Assembly (NCBI GenBank): GCA_023438065.1
Contig: JAEXRH010000012.1
Span: 496,001-560,000, forward strand
Source of the DNA: Spirochaetota bacterium
GTDB taxonomy: Bacteria; Spirochaetota; Spirochaetia; Treponematales; Treponemataceae
Direction: 5' to 3'
DNA length: 64,000 nucleotides
In this document: piece by piece, positions 15,769-22,877 of the stretch
How positions within the stretch are numbered: position 1 is the first letter of the stretch
Layout: each line of letters starts with the position of its first letter
The notes under the pieces: model-generated
Told to the model about the DNA's origin: nothing
Seen by the model: only the letters and a program-made list of their open reading frames with translations
Databases searched by the model: none
Translations under genes and position numbers: made by a program

Positions 15769-16830
15769 TTACGCCGTACGCTTCGGGAACCAGTGCGTTG
15801 TCCTGTTCGCGATACGCACGAGATAGAGCATGACCGGGACTTCCGTCAGTACGCCGACGGTCGTCGCGAGCGCGGCGGGAGAGGTCGTTCCGAAAAGCGA
15901 TATGGCGACGGCGACCGAGAGTTCAAAGAAGTTCGAGGCGCCGATCATTCCCGCGGGCGCGGCGATGTCGTGGTTCAACCTGAGTAACCTCGCCCCGCCA
16001 TACGCGATGAAGAAAATCAGGAATGTCTGCAAAACCAGGGGGATCGCGATCAGCAGGATGTGCGACGGATTGCCGAGAAGACCTTCCGCCTGAAATGCGA
16101 AAAGAAGCACGAGGGTCAGCAATAATCCGATAACGGTCGCATTGTCGAACCTCGGCAGAAACGTTTTTTCAAAATACTCGCCGCCTTTGCGTGTGACGAC
16201 CAGTACCCGCGTCAAAATTCCTCCCGCGAGCGGGATGACGACAAAAAGCACGACCGAGAGGATCAACGTCGCCCAGGGAACGGTGACGTTGCTCACGCCG
16301 AGCAGGAACTTCACTATCGGGATGAACGCGACGAGAATGATGAGGTCGTTGGTCGCTACCTGAACGACCGTATAGGCGGGATTGCCGCGAGTGAGGGTGC
16401 TCCAGACGAACACCATGGCCGTGCATGGAGCGGCCCCAAGCAGTATCGCTCCGGCCAGGTATTGGTTCGCCAAATCCGCCGGAATGAACGCCTTGAACGC
16501 GATCATGAGGAAAAGATACCCGATCGCGTACATGGTAAACGGCTTGACGAGCCAGTTGGTAATCCAGGTGACATAGAGTCCTTTCGGGTTTTTCCCCACG
16601 TTCCTGATGCTCTGGAAATCGACCTTCATCATCATCGGGTAGATCATTACCCAGATGAGGATTGCCATGGGAATCGAGACCTTCGCGTATTCGAACTTGT
16701 TCAGGAACGCGGGAACATTCGGAATAAAATTGCCGATCAGGATGCCGGTTGCCATGCACAGGATGACCCAAACGGACAAGTACCGCTGGAAAAACCCGAT
16801 CCCGGGATTGGTTTTGCTGTCGTTGCTCAT
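15769..16830 (-). CDS. acr3: ACR3-family arsenite efflux permease
   Basis: 353 residues, about ten membrane segments. Typical ACR3 stretches are RYLSVWVILCMATGILIG, the YPMMMKVDF loop, GAAPCTAMVFVWSTLTRGNP (with the conserved transport cysteine) and GASNFFELSVAVAISLFG. Known role: As(III) and sometimes Sb(III) extrusion driven by membrane potential. AAGGAG lies upstream of the ATG. It is the last gene of the arsR - arsD-like - usp - acr3 operon and converges with ccdA 32 bp away. Confidence 0.93.
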   Translation of the reverse strand: MSNDSKTNPGIGFFQRYLSVWVILCMATGILIGNFIPNVPAFLNKFEYAKVSIPMAILIWVMIYPMMMKVDFQSIRNVGKNPKGLYVTWITNWLVKPFTMYAIGYLFLMIAFKAFIPADLANQYLAGAILLGAAPCTAMVFVWSTLTRGNPAYTVVQVATNDLIILVAFIPIVKFLLGVSNVTVPWATLILSVVLFVVIPLAGGILTRVLVVTRKGGEYFEKTFLPRFDNATVIGLLLTLVLLFAFQAEGLLGNPSHILLIAIPLVLQTFLIFFIAYGGARLLRLNHDIAAPAGMIGASNFFELSVAVAISLFGTTSPAALATTVGVLTEVPVMLYLVRIANRTTHWFPKRTA

Positions 16831-16847
16831 GTGATCGTCGCTCCTTG

Positions 16848-17735
16848 TCAGTTATGCGTATTTGGAACTAGCAGTATGGAACTCTTTGCCTTTCGCGTGA
16901 CCGCGTGACTCACGCTTCCAAGCAGTATCTCGTTGACGAAGCCGCGTCCCTGCGTTCCCATCACGATCAGGCTCGGTTCCATCGCGTCGGACACCTTGAG
17001 AATTTCGATAGCGGGCTTTCCGTGGCACACGACCGTCGATACGTCGATACTCCCGTCAATGGCGAGGATCGCCGCTTTCATCCCGTCGAGCCTGATCGCG
17101 TCGACGCGGTCATATTCTTCGATTTCCTTTTTCGAGGATTTCTCGAGCTTGACCATGTCCTGAACATGGACGAGCGTAATTCTGCGCGCGCCGCACGTCG
17201 CGAGTTTCATGACGTGATCGAAGGCGGCCGCGGCGTTTTGCGAGAAATCCGTCGGAAGGAGAACGGACTCGGGAAAGGGAGCTCCCCGATCGGGCAGTAT
17301 GCCGATGGTCTCGGTATCCGCTTTCGTTTTGTCGATCCGGATGACGAGCGTAGGCCGCTCAATATGCTGGATCATCTCGGAGACGACGCCGCCGAGAAGA
17401 ACGTCCTTCGACAGGGTGCTTCCCTTCGATCCGATCACGACGAGCGATGCGTCCTTTTCCGTCGCGATTGTGTTGACCTCTTTATGGAGCGTGCCGAATA
17501 CGACCCGAGAGGAGGTTCTGAAACCGTAACCTGCAAGTACTTTTTCTTGCGATTCCAGCAAGGCCGTGATGCGCCGCTCGGACTCCGAGTAGGCGGCGGA
17601 GGCCGCTTCCATGGCGCTGACGCATTGCAGAAGCACTATCTCGGACGTGCCCAGCGCTTTGAGGTCCTTCGCGTGCTCTACGATTTTTTTCGACGCCGGC
17701 GAGAGGTCTGTCGCGATGATTACCCGTGAATACAT
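16848..17735 (-). CDS. Universal stress protein, tandem UspA domains
   Basis: 295 residues with two UspA repeats (about 1-145 and 155-295). The first starts MYSRVIIATDLSPASKKIVEHAKDL and the second SVLLPTDFSQNAAAAFDHVMKL; GTQGRGFVNEILLGSVSHAVTRKAKSSILLV has the G-x2-G-x9-G(S/T) ATP-binding pattern, which is also near-complete in repeat one (IGSKGSTLSKDVLLGGVVSEMIQ). GGAGG precedes the ATG at 17735, ruling out the longer frame. Position between arsR/arsD-like and acr3 implies induction with arsenite; its task there is unknown. Confidence 0.88.
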   Translation of the reverse strand: MYSRVIIATDLSPASKKIVEHAKDLKALGTSEIVLLQCVSAMEAASAAYSESERRITALLESQEKVLAGYGFRTSSRVVFGTLHKEVNTIATEKDASLVVIGSKGSTLSKDVLLGGVVSEMIQHIERPTLVIRIDKTKADTETIGILPDRGAPFPESVLLPTDFSQNAAAAFDHVMKLATCGARRITLVHVQDMVKLEKSSKKEIEEYDRVDAIRLDGMKAAILAIDGSIDVSTVVCHGKPAIEILKVSDAMEPSLIVMGTQGRGFVNEILLGSVSHAVTRKAKSSILLVPNTHN

Positions 17736-17932
17736 AGTATGCCTCCGTCTTGAGTGGTATGACCGCAACGCGGCCGTCGCTGATTTCGGATTCCCGCGCG
17801 CTCGAGATCCTCTTTAAACCGCGTGGCCCCGAATACGGGCGTCGTTTCGGTGGTCGTGACCGGGATCGATGCCCGGGCCGCGGCCCCGGTCGAGCAGCAC
17901 GCGGCCGGTTCGAGAATCTCGATCGTGTTCAT
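17720..17932 (-). CDS. Shortened ArsD-like protein
   Basis: 70 residues. MNTIEILEPAACCSTG matches the ArsD start, including the vicinal Cys12-Cys13 pair that binds As(III) in the ArsD metallochaperone. A later stretch (RFKEDLERAGIRNQ) resembles the ArsD helix that follows, but then the frame ends, whereas full ArsD is about 110-120 residues with further cysteine pairs. The ATG overlaps the arsR stop by 4 bp and the end overlaps the usp start by 16 bp, so it is still embedded in coupled translation. Either a working mini-chaperone/regulator or an eroding gene. No arsA ATPase is seen. Confidence 0.6.
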   Translation of the reverse strand: MNTIEILEPAACCSTGAAARASIPVTTTETTPVFGATRFKEDLERAGIRNQRRPRCGHTTQDGGILCIHG

Positions 17933-18249
17933 TTACAGTGACCCTTCGCCTTTTTACACAGGCATTTGTCGCTTTCATGCGATACGTCTTTGATAAACCG
18001 CTCGAGAAACGCGAACGTCTCGCCATTCAGTCGGTAATACGTCCATTTTCCCTCCGGACGGGCAAGAAGCAATCCTGCTTCGACGAGAATGCCGAGATGA
18101 TGGGAGAGCGTCGGTTGAGTAAGGTCGAAATAATCGAGAATGTCGCAGGCGCAAAGCTCCCCGCACGACAGGATGTGGACGATTCTGGAACGAGTTTCGT
18201 CGGCCATCGCCTTGAAGAGCGCGGTTCCGCGCGCGAAGTCGATATCCAC
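17929..18249 (-). CDS. arsR: ArsR-family arsenical repressor (second)
   Basis: 106 residues from the GTG at 18249, which has TGGAGG 6-7 nt upstream; a TTG at 18276 is in frame but lacks a site and lies in the operator. ILSCGELCACDILDYFDLTQPTLSHHLGILVEAGLLLARPEGKWTYYRL is the ArsR winged helix with the As(III)-binding ELCxCD motif (Cys29, Cys33, Cys35). The C-terminal tail CLCKKAKGHC adds three more cysteines. It leads the operon with the arsD-like, usp and acr3 genes. Confidence 0.92.
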   Translation of the reverse strand: MDIDFARGTALFKAMADETRSRIVHILSCGELCACDILDYFDLTQPTLSHHLGILVEAGLLLARPEGKWTYYRLNGETFAFLERFIKDVSHESDKCLCKKAKGHCK

Positions 18250-18262
18250 CGTTTGCCTCCAA

Positions 18263-18314
18263 CATATAGAAATCAATCTATTTGAATACTATTCCTCAAA
18301 TAGGGAGATGTCAA
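18263..18314 (-). promoter_or_regulatory. arsR-acr3 operon promoter and operator
   Basis: On the minus strand TTGACA (18314-18309), 17-nt spacer, TAGTAT (18291-18286). The operator-like element CATATAGAAATCAATCTAT (plus reading, 18263-18281) lies right after the -10, over the start of transcription, with ATAGA and TCTAT arms 6 bp apart. Confidence 0.75.
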
Positions 18315-18319
18315 TATGA

Positions 18320-18463
18320 TCCCAAGAAGACGCGATCAAGCACGGAATGAGCCGCAACCATAACTCATCGAGCGCTCGCAAGGTCGCTTTCCTTGCACCG
18401 GAAGTCGACAAGATCATCGGTGAAGAGCATGTATCCGACGTGACTTTGTATTTCGTGCCGTGA
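18320..18463 (+). pseudogene. Possible gene remnant in gene-poor scar
   Basis: An open stretch ends at a TGA at 18461-18463 and reads ...DAIKHGMSRNHNSSSARKVAFLAPEVDKIIGEEHVSDVTLYFVP. It looks protein-like but a stop lies just before it and the only ATG (18347) has no ribosome site, so at most 38 residues remain. I do not recognise the family. The rest of the interval up to 18735 holds no convincing gene: only short repeats, an inverted repeat (18672-18698) and lower GC than its surroundings. Confidence 0.25.
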
Positions 18464-18726
18464 AGTATCTCCCGCGCGCGTTCATCGGCTCCCGCCATTC
18501 GCACGCGTTAGCCTTCGGTAATTAGCACCGGTCGAACGGTTTGCCGCTTTACGTATCGGAAACAGATCGCAATAGAACGCATATACCATTGAGGTACCGT
18601 CTTTGCAGGTTTTTTGTTGATAGCGTGCGGTGAGCGACTTGATCGCGGGGACTTATCAACCGCACAAAAACCAGAGTGCTACTTTCAGTGCTACTCTGAG
18701 TCTTAGCGGGTCACACCACCCGTTTT

Positions 18727-18760
18727 TAAAAAAGTAAAGTCCTTGCGAAGCAAGGACTTT
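18727..18760 (-). terminator. Rho-independent terminator of the tRNA-Met gene
   Basis: AAAGTCCTTGC pairs with GCAAGGACTTT (18736-18760, loop GAA) and on the minus strand is followed by ACTTTTTT. It lies 18 bp after the tRNA. Confidence 0.8.
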
Positions 18761-18777
18761 GTACCTTTGATAATTAT

Positions 18778-18850
18778 TAGCGGCAATAGGGCTTGAACCT
18801 ATGACCTAACGGATATGAGCCGTTTGCTCTACCGACTGAGCTATACCGCC
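18778..18850 (-). tRNA. tRNA-Met (CAT)
   Basis: Read on the minus strand: acceptor GGCGGTA/TGCCGCT, D stem GCTC/GAGC, anticodon stem AACGG/CCGTT with loop CTCATAT (anticodon CAT), T stem ATAGG/CCTAT with TTCAAGC. Discriminator A, no encoded CCA. G1 faces T72 as wobble, so it is not the initiator type (which has a mismatch at 1:72); elongator Met fits best, tRNA-Ile2 (lysidine) cannot be excluded. Confidence 0.92.
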
Positions 18851-18863
18851 GTGAACAGGAAGA

Positions 18864-18892
18864 AACATAGCAAAGCGCGCGAAAAAAGTCAA
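18864..18892 (-). promoter_or_regulatory. tRNA-Met promoter
   Basis: Minus strand TTGACT-N17-TATGTT, ending 13 bp before the tRNA 5' end. Confidence 0.65.
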
Positions 18893-18904
18893 GCGGATAG
18901 TCTG

Positions 18905-21331
18905 CTAGATCAGCATGTTCTCGCGAGCGGCGCGGTATAGCCGCTCGTTCCAGGTCGGCGACTGCATGAAGCGTTCGCGCATGGCGTTGTCGCCGATCTC
19001 GTTGGCCCGCCGCTGCAGGCTCTTGAACGCGCGGCTGAGGTAGCCGGCGGTATCCGCGGGAACCACGTCATGCGACTTCGCACCAAGGTCATAGCAGAAA
19101 AAATAGTACATTGAGGCGTACGGGTCATGCCGCTCGAACGCGAGTCGCGCGAGGCCCGAGAGACTCGCGACAATCGCGGGGATATCGGCCGTAAGGCTGT
19201 ACCGGGCGTCGTAGTAGAGCCGCATCGCGCGATACATCCGCCCGGCAACGGAAGATTCGCCCGATATCCCGAAGGCCCTGTCCTCCGCGATCGAGAATCC
19301 GCTTTTCCATGAAACGGAAGACAGCGTCCATCCTTTCGCGTCCGCCCGATTCCCCTCGAGCGCGTCGGGGAACCGCGTGGCCGGCAGCGCGCGACCAGAG
19401 ACGAGCGCCGCCTCGACGATGAACGCCCATGCGTCGGGGACGGTTACCGAACAATCGGCGAGAATTCCCTCGGCGGAGGCGAACCGGTGCTGATGGACGA
19501 GCGCGCGGGCATACCAGGCCCTGCAAAGGGTGACGGATTCCGGAATCAGATGGACCGACGAAAGGGAGGCGGCCGTCTGAAAGTAGAGTTCCGCGTCGCG
19601 ATAATCCCCGAGTTCGAACGAGATGCGGCCCTTCATGAACAGGACGAGCACCTCCCGGTCCTTCACGTAATGATCCTCGACGAGGGACTCGGCCCGTTCA
19701 AGGGCGCAAAGCGCGAAATGGAGGTTCCCCATGACGAAATGAGCCATCGCCATGTCGAGTCTCGTGGCCAATTCGCTGTAGGGATCGCGCATGAGAACGG
19801 CGTTCTCGAGCGCGTATTCGAGGTACACTACCGCGTCGTCGCCGCAATCGCGCGCGAGGGAAAGGAGCGCGATGAGGGATAGCGCGCGGTATTCACCGGA
19901 AAGGACCCGTTCTCGCTGAAAGGCGTGAAGCACGTCCTTCGCGAGGGTCGACGCCTCGTCGTGCCTGCCATCCTCGTAGAGACTTCTCGCGCGCTCGAGG
20001 TTTTCCACCGCGACCGCGATCGAGGGATCGAGAAACCTTTCCCGAACCGTCCCGAGCGCCTCAAGGGGATTCTCTCCCCGATAGAGGCAGTTGGCGAGAA
20101 ACGAGTCGGGAACCTCGAATCCGAGGGACCTGAAGCCCTCGTACAACGGAAAAAGCGGCTCGATCCGGCCTTCCTCATAGAGCGTCCAAAGGAAGCTCGC
20201 GAGCTTGCGGTCAAGCGCGACCTTTCTCGCGCTGACCCGCGCGGCGATCGTGTCCTCGAGGGCGGCGTTGAGCGAACGCAAATCGGACGGGTCCGCCAAT
20301 ACGCCCGCCGCGTAAAGCCAGCCCCCGAGCGCCCGTGCGTAATCGCTTCCTTTCCCGAGAAAGGAAAAAAAACGGGGAAGCTCGTCGAGGAACAGAAAAT
20401 CGACGGATCGATAGAGCAGCCAGGCGAGGTCGGCGATATCATCGGGAAGGGTATCGACTCCCGCGCTTTCGAACGGCGCGGCCTCGAGGGCGCAAAACCT
20501 CGCGGCCGGGGAAAGTCGTTCCATGATCGGGATCCACCCATCGGCAAGGGAGGCTCTCCCGAGAACCCTGACGCGGAAAGTCCCCGGTTCCTGACCGGAC
20601 GCGGTCGCCCGGGCCCTGAAATAAAGATCGAAATAGTCAAGACAGGCGGCGACGCGATACTCGGGCTGGGTTTCAGAGAAGCGGAAACGCGCGAAGACCT
20701 CGAGGGCCTTTTTCCCCTCCTCAAACCGCTCGCGATCCTCCTTCCCGAACCCGTCGGGGAGACTCTTCAGGGCGAACGCGGAAGCGATGTTCCGCAACGC
20801 CGCGACGGGATCGCCCGCGTAGTCGGCGTAGAGCCTCGCCTCGTTCCTCCCGCCCGCGTTCGCGGACGGCTCGCGCGCGAGGCCGGGAACCGTAAGACCC
20901 ACGACCCTGACGAGACCCGGCGCGGGGATTCGCTCGGTACGAAGGTAGCCCTCGATCGGTCCGAGACGATCGGGAGAGCCGAAGATGCCCCCGTCGGGAA
21001 GTATGACGGTATCGAAACGGGAAAGGGATTCGACGAAGGTTTCCGGGGACGCGTTCGCCCCGGTTTGCTCGATAGTCGCGAAATACTCGCTGAGCCGGTC
21101 CTTGTCCCGCTCGAGCGCCTCGAGGCAATCGCCGACGAAACGCGCGCAGGCGAAGGTACTGCCTACCTCCGACTCGTCGAACCGATAGACCCAACCCGAG
21201 GCGACGCGGACGGAAGCCCCCCCGTTCTTGCGGACGGATTCCTCGAGCGAGTCGGCGAAGCGCGCGACGACGTCGGGGCAAACCCTGGTGAGCTGTCTGA
21301 GATAGCGTAATGAGATGTACACGTATATCAT
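18905..21331 (-). CDS. 808-residue helical-repeat protein of unknown function
   Basis: I do not recognise the family. The first about 200 residues (MIYVYISLRYLRQLTRVCPDVVARFADSLEESVRKNGG...) are mixed alpha/beta without a signal peptide and include VILPDGGIFGSPDRLG. From about residue 320 to the end the protein is almost all helical. Residues about 430-620 show tetratricopeptide-like periodicity (RALSLIALLSLARDCGDDAVVYLEYALENA; ELATRLDMAMAHFVMGNLHFALCALERAES; VLVLFMKGRISFELGDYRDAELYFQTAAS). It is probably a cytoplasmic scaffold or regulator. AGAGGA lies 10 nt before the ATG. It stands alone between the argF promoter region (divergent) and tRNA-Met. Confidence 0.75.
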   Translation of the reverse strand: MIYVYISLRYLRQLTRVCPDVVARFADSLEESVRKNGGASVRVASGWVYRFDESEVGSTFACARFVGDCLEALERDKDRLSEYFATIEQTGANASPETFVESLSRFDTVILPDGGIFGSPDRLGPIEGYLRTERIPAPGLVRVVGLTVPGLAREPSANAGGRNEARLYADYAGDPVAALRNIASAFALKSLPDGFGKEDRERFEEGKKALEVFARFRFSETQPEYRVAACLDYFDLYFRARATASGQEPGTFRVRVLGRASLADGWIPIMERLSPAARFCALEAAPFESAGVDTLPDDIADLAWLLYRSVDFLFLDELPRFFSFLGKGSDYARALGGWLYAAGVLADPSDLRSLNAALEDTIAARVSARKVALDRKLASFLWTLYEEGRIEPLFPLYEGFRSLGFEVPDSFLANCLYRGENPLEALGTVRERFLDPSIAVAVENLERARSLYEDGRHDEASTLAKDVLHAFQRERVLSGEYRALSLIALLSLARDCGDDAVVYLEYALENAVLMRDPYSELATRLDMAMAHFVMGNLHFALCALERAESLVEDHYVKDREVLVLFMKGRISFELGDYRDAELYFQTAASLSSVHLIPESVTLCRAWYARALVHQHRFASAEGILADCSVTVPDAWAFIVEAALVSGRALPATRFPDALEGNRADAKGWTLSSVSWKSGFSIAEDRAFGISGESSVAGRMYRAMRLYYDARYSLTADIPAIVASLSGLARLAFERHDPYASMYYFFCYDLGAKSHDVVPADTAGYLSRAFKSLQRRANEIGDNAMRERFMQSPTWNERLYRAARENMLI

Positions 21332-21360
21332 TGGGTCCTCTGGTCGCGGGCGCTATCGCA

Positions 21361-21389
21361 TTGACAGCGTTTGTTCAGGTTGCTAGTAT
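21361..21389 (+). promoter_or_regulatory. Promoter of the ornithine carbamoyltransferase gene
   Basis: TTGACA-N17-TAGTAT, followed by an 80-nt leader without an obvious ArgR box or attenuator. Confidence 0.75.
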
Positions 21390-21475
21390 ACCCTTGATTA
21401 TCAGAAAAATCGAGGGCTTTTTCGGGGACAGCGTCCTGAGGGCCCACTCGTCAAGCGTTGAGAAAGGGGAACATC

Positions 21476-22414
21476 ATGAATGCGGCGAAACTGAAAGGAA
21501 GATCGCTCGTCAACTGGAAGGATTGGTCTGCCGAGGAGATCAAGTACATCCTTGAACTGTCTCACCGGGTGAAGAAATCGTCCCGAAACGGCGACGTTCA
21601 CCAGCGTTTCGTGGGCAAGACCCTGGCGATGATCTTCGAGAAGCGTTCCACGCGTACGCGATGCGCCTTCGAAACCGCGTTCGGCGAGGAAGGCGGACAC
21701 CCCGTGTTCCTCTCGACCCAGGACATTCAGCTCGGCGGCAAGGAATCGATCGAGGACACCGCGCGCGTTCTCGGACGCATGTTCTCGGCCATCGAGTTCC
21801 GCGGCTTCAAGCAGGAAACCGTCGAGATCCTCGCGCGCGAATCGGGCGTTCCCGTCTACAACGGCCTTACCGACAAGTATCACCCGACCCAGGCGCTGGC
21901 CGACGTCATGACCCTCGAGGAGACGTTCGGGAAGCTCGCGGGTCTCAACCTCTGCTACGTCGGCGACGGTCGCAACAACGTCGCGCGCTCGCTCATCGTC
22001 ATCTCCTCGAAGCTCGGGATCAACTGCACCGTCGTCACCCCGAAGAGCCTTTCCACCGACAAGGAACTTCTCGACGAATGCGCGTCCTGGGCCGCCGAAT
22101 CGGGCGCGAAGATCCTGGTCACCGACAGTCTCGACGCCGTCGTCGGCGCCCATGCCCTGTACACCGACGTCTGGGTGTCCATGGGAGAGGAATCCCGTTC
22201 CGACGAGCGGCATCGCCTCCTCGGGCCCTATCAGGTCACCGAGGAACTCATGAAGCGCACGGAAAACCCGAAAGCGATCTTTCTCCATTGCCTTCCCGCC
22301 GTGAAGGGTGAGGAAGTTACCGTCGCCGTCATCGAGGGGCCGCAAAGCAAGGTCTGGGATCAGGCCGAAAACAGAAAACACACCATAAAAGCAATTATGC
22401 TTGCCACAATTTGA
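21476..22414 (+). CDS. argF: Ornithine carbamoyltransferase
   Basis: 312 residues. Carbamoyl-phosphate site FEKRSTRTRCAFE (STRTR at 58-62), the HPTQALADVMTLEE motif, and HCLPA near the C-terminus (ornithine side) are intact. Catalyses ornithine + carbamoyl phosphate to citrulline, either in arginine synthesis or, run backwards, in the arginine deiminase route. No other arg or arc genes flank it, so direction is open. The ATG at 21476 follows AAAGGGG; the in-frame upstream start lacks a site. Confidence 0.93.
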   Translation: MNAAKLKGRSLVNWKDWSAEEIKYILELSHRVKKSSRNGDVHQRFVGKTLAMIFEKRSTRTRCAFETAFGEEGGHPVFLSTQDIQLGGKESIEDTARVLGRMFSAIEFRGFKQETVEILARESGVPVYNGLTDKYHPTQALADVMTLEETFGKLAGLNLCYVGDGRNNVARSLIVISSKLGINCTVVTPKSLSTDKELLDECASWAAESGAKILVTDSLDAVVGAHALYTDVWVSMGEESRSDERHRLLGPYQVTEELMKRTENPKAIFLHCLPAVKGEEVTVAVIEGPQSKVWDQAENRKHTIKAIMLATI

Positions 22415-22430
22415 AACCAGGATATATAAT
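22401..22430 (+). promoter_or_regulatory. Promoter inside the argF 3' end
   Basis: TTGCCA-N18-TATAAT, starting within the last codons of argF and serving the small secreted protein gene. A GGAGG 20 nt further on is that gene's ribosome site. Confidence 0.65.
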
Positions 22431-22456
22431 TAAAGTACTAACATGGAGGTTGGACG

Positions 22457-22870
22457 ATGAAGAAATCGGTGCTCGTACTGCTCTCATTCATTCTCGTATT
22501 CGGGCTTTTTGCCGCGATTCCCGCCGCATCCGAAGCCAAGGAATCGGAGTATTACTACGTAAACGTTCAGATCTTGAAGATATTCCCGCATAAACTCGGT
22601 TATTACGTCATCTACCGGCGCGCGGGACTCCAGACCGGGGAATTTTACATCCCCCAGAAATGGCTCGATCGCCGCGACAGCCGGGCGGTCATCAACCTTA
22701 CCGAACAGAACGTTTCCCCGTATCTTTCGGTCATGATGAAAAACGGCGAATTCGACCATGTTCGCATCGTCGCGTCGAAGGATATCAACCATCCGACCTG
22801 GGGACAGATAAACCAGAGCGCGCTTGCCGCAGAGAAGTTCAACGTGGAGAAGCTCCCGCTCGACTTCTGA
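22457..22870 (+). CDS. Small exported protein, unknown function
   Basis: 137 residues with a signal peptide (MKKSVLVLLSFILVFGLFAAIPAASEAKE, cleavage near residue 27). The mature part, about 110 residues, reads EYYYVNVQILKIFPHKLGYYVIYRRAGLQTGEFYIPQKWLDRRDSRAVINL, rich in Tyr and likely beta-structured. No cysteine. I do not recognise it beyond similarity in style to treponemal periplasmic hypotheticals. It has its own promoter; the M24 peptidase gene follows after 7 bp. Confidence 0.8.
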   Translation: MKKSVLVLLSFILVFGLFAAIPAASEAKESEYYYVNVQILKIFPHKLGYYVIYRRAGLQTGEFYIPQKWLDRRDSRAVINLTEQNVSPYLSVMMKNGEFDHVRIVASKDINHPTWGQINQSALAAEKFNVEKLPLDF

Positions 22871-22877
22871 TCGCTTG

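Noticed and set aside
18289..18504. 71-codon minus-strand frame beside the arsR promoter
   Set aside because: It overlaps the promoter, has no ribosome site and no protein-like pattern.
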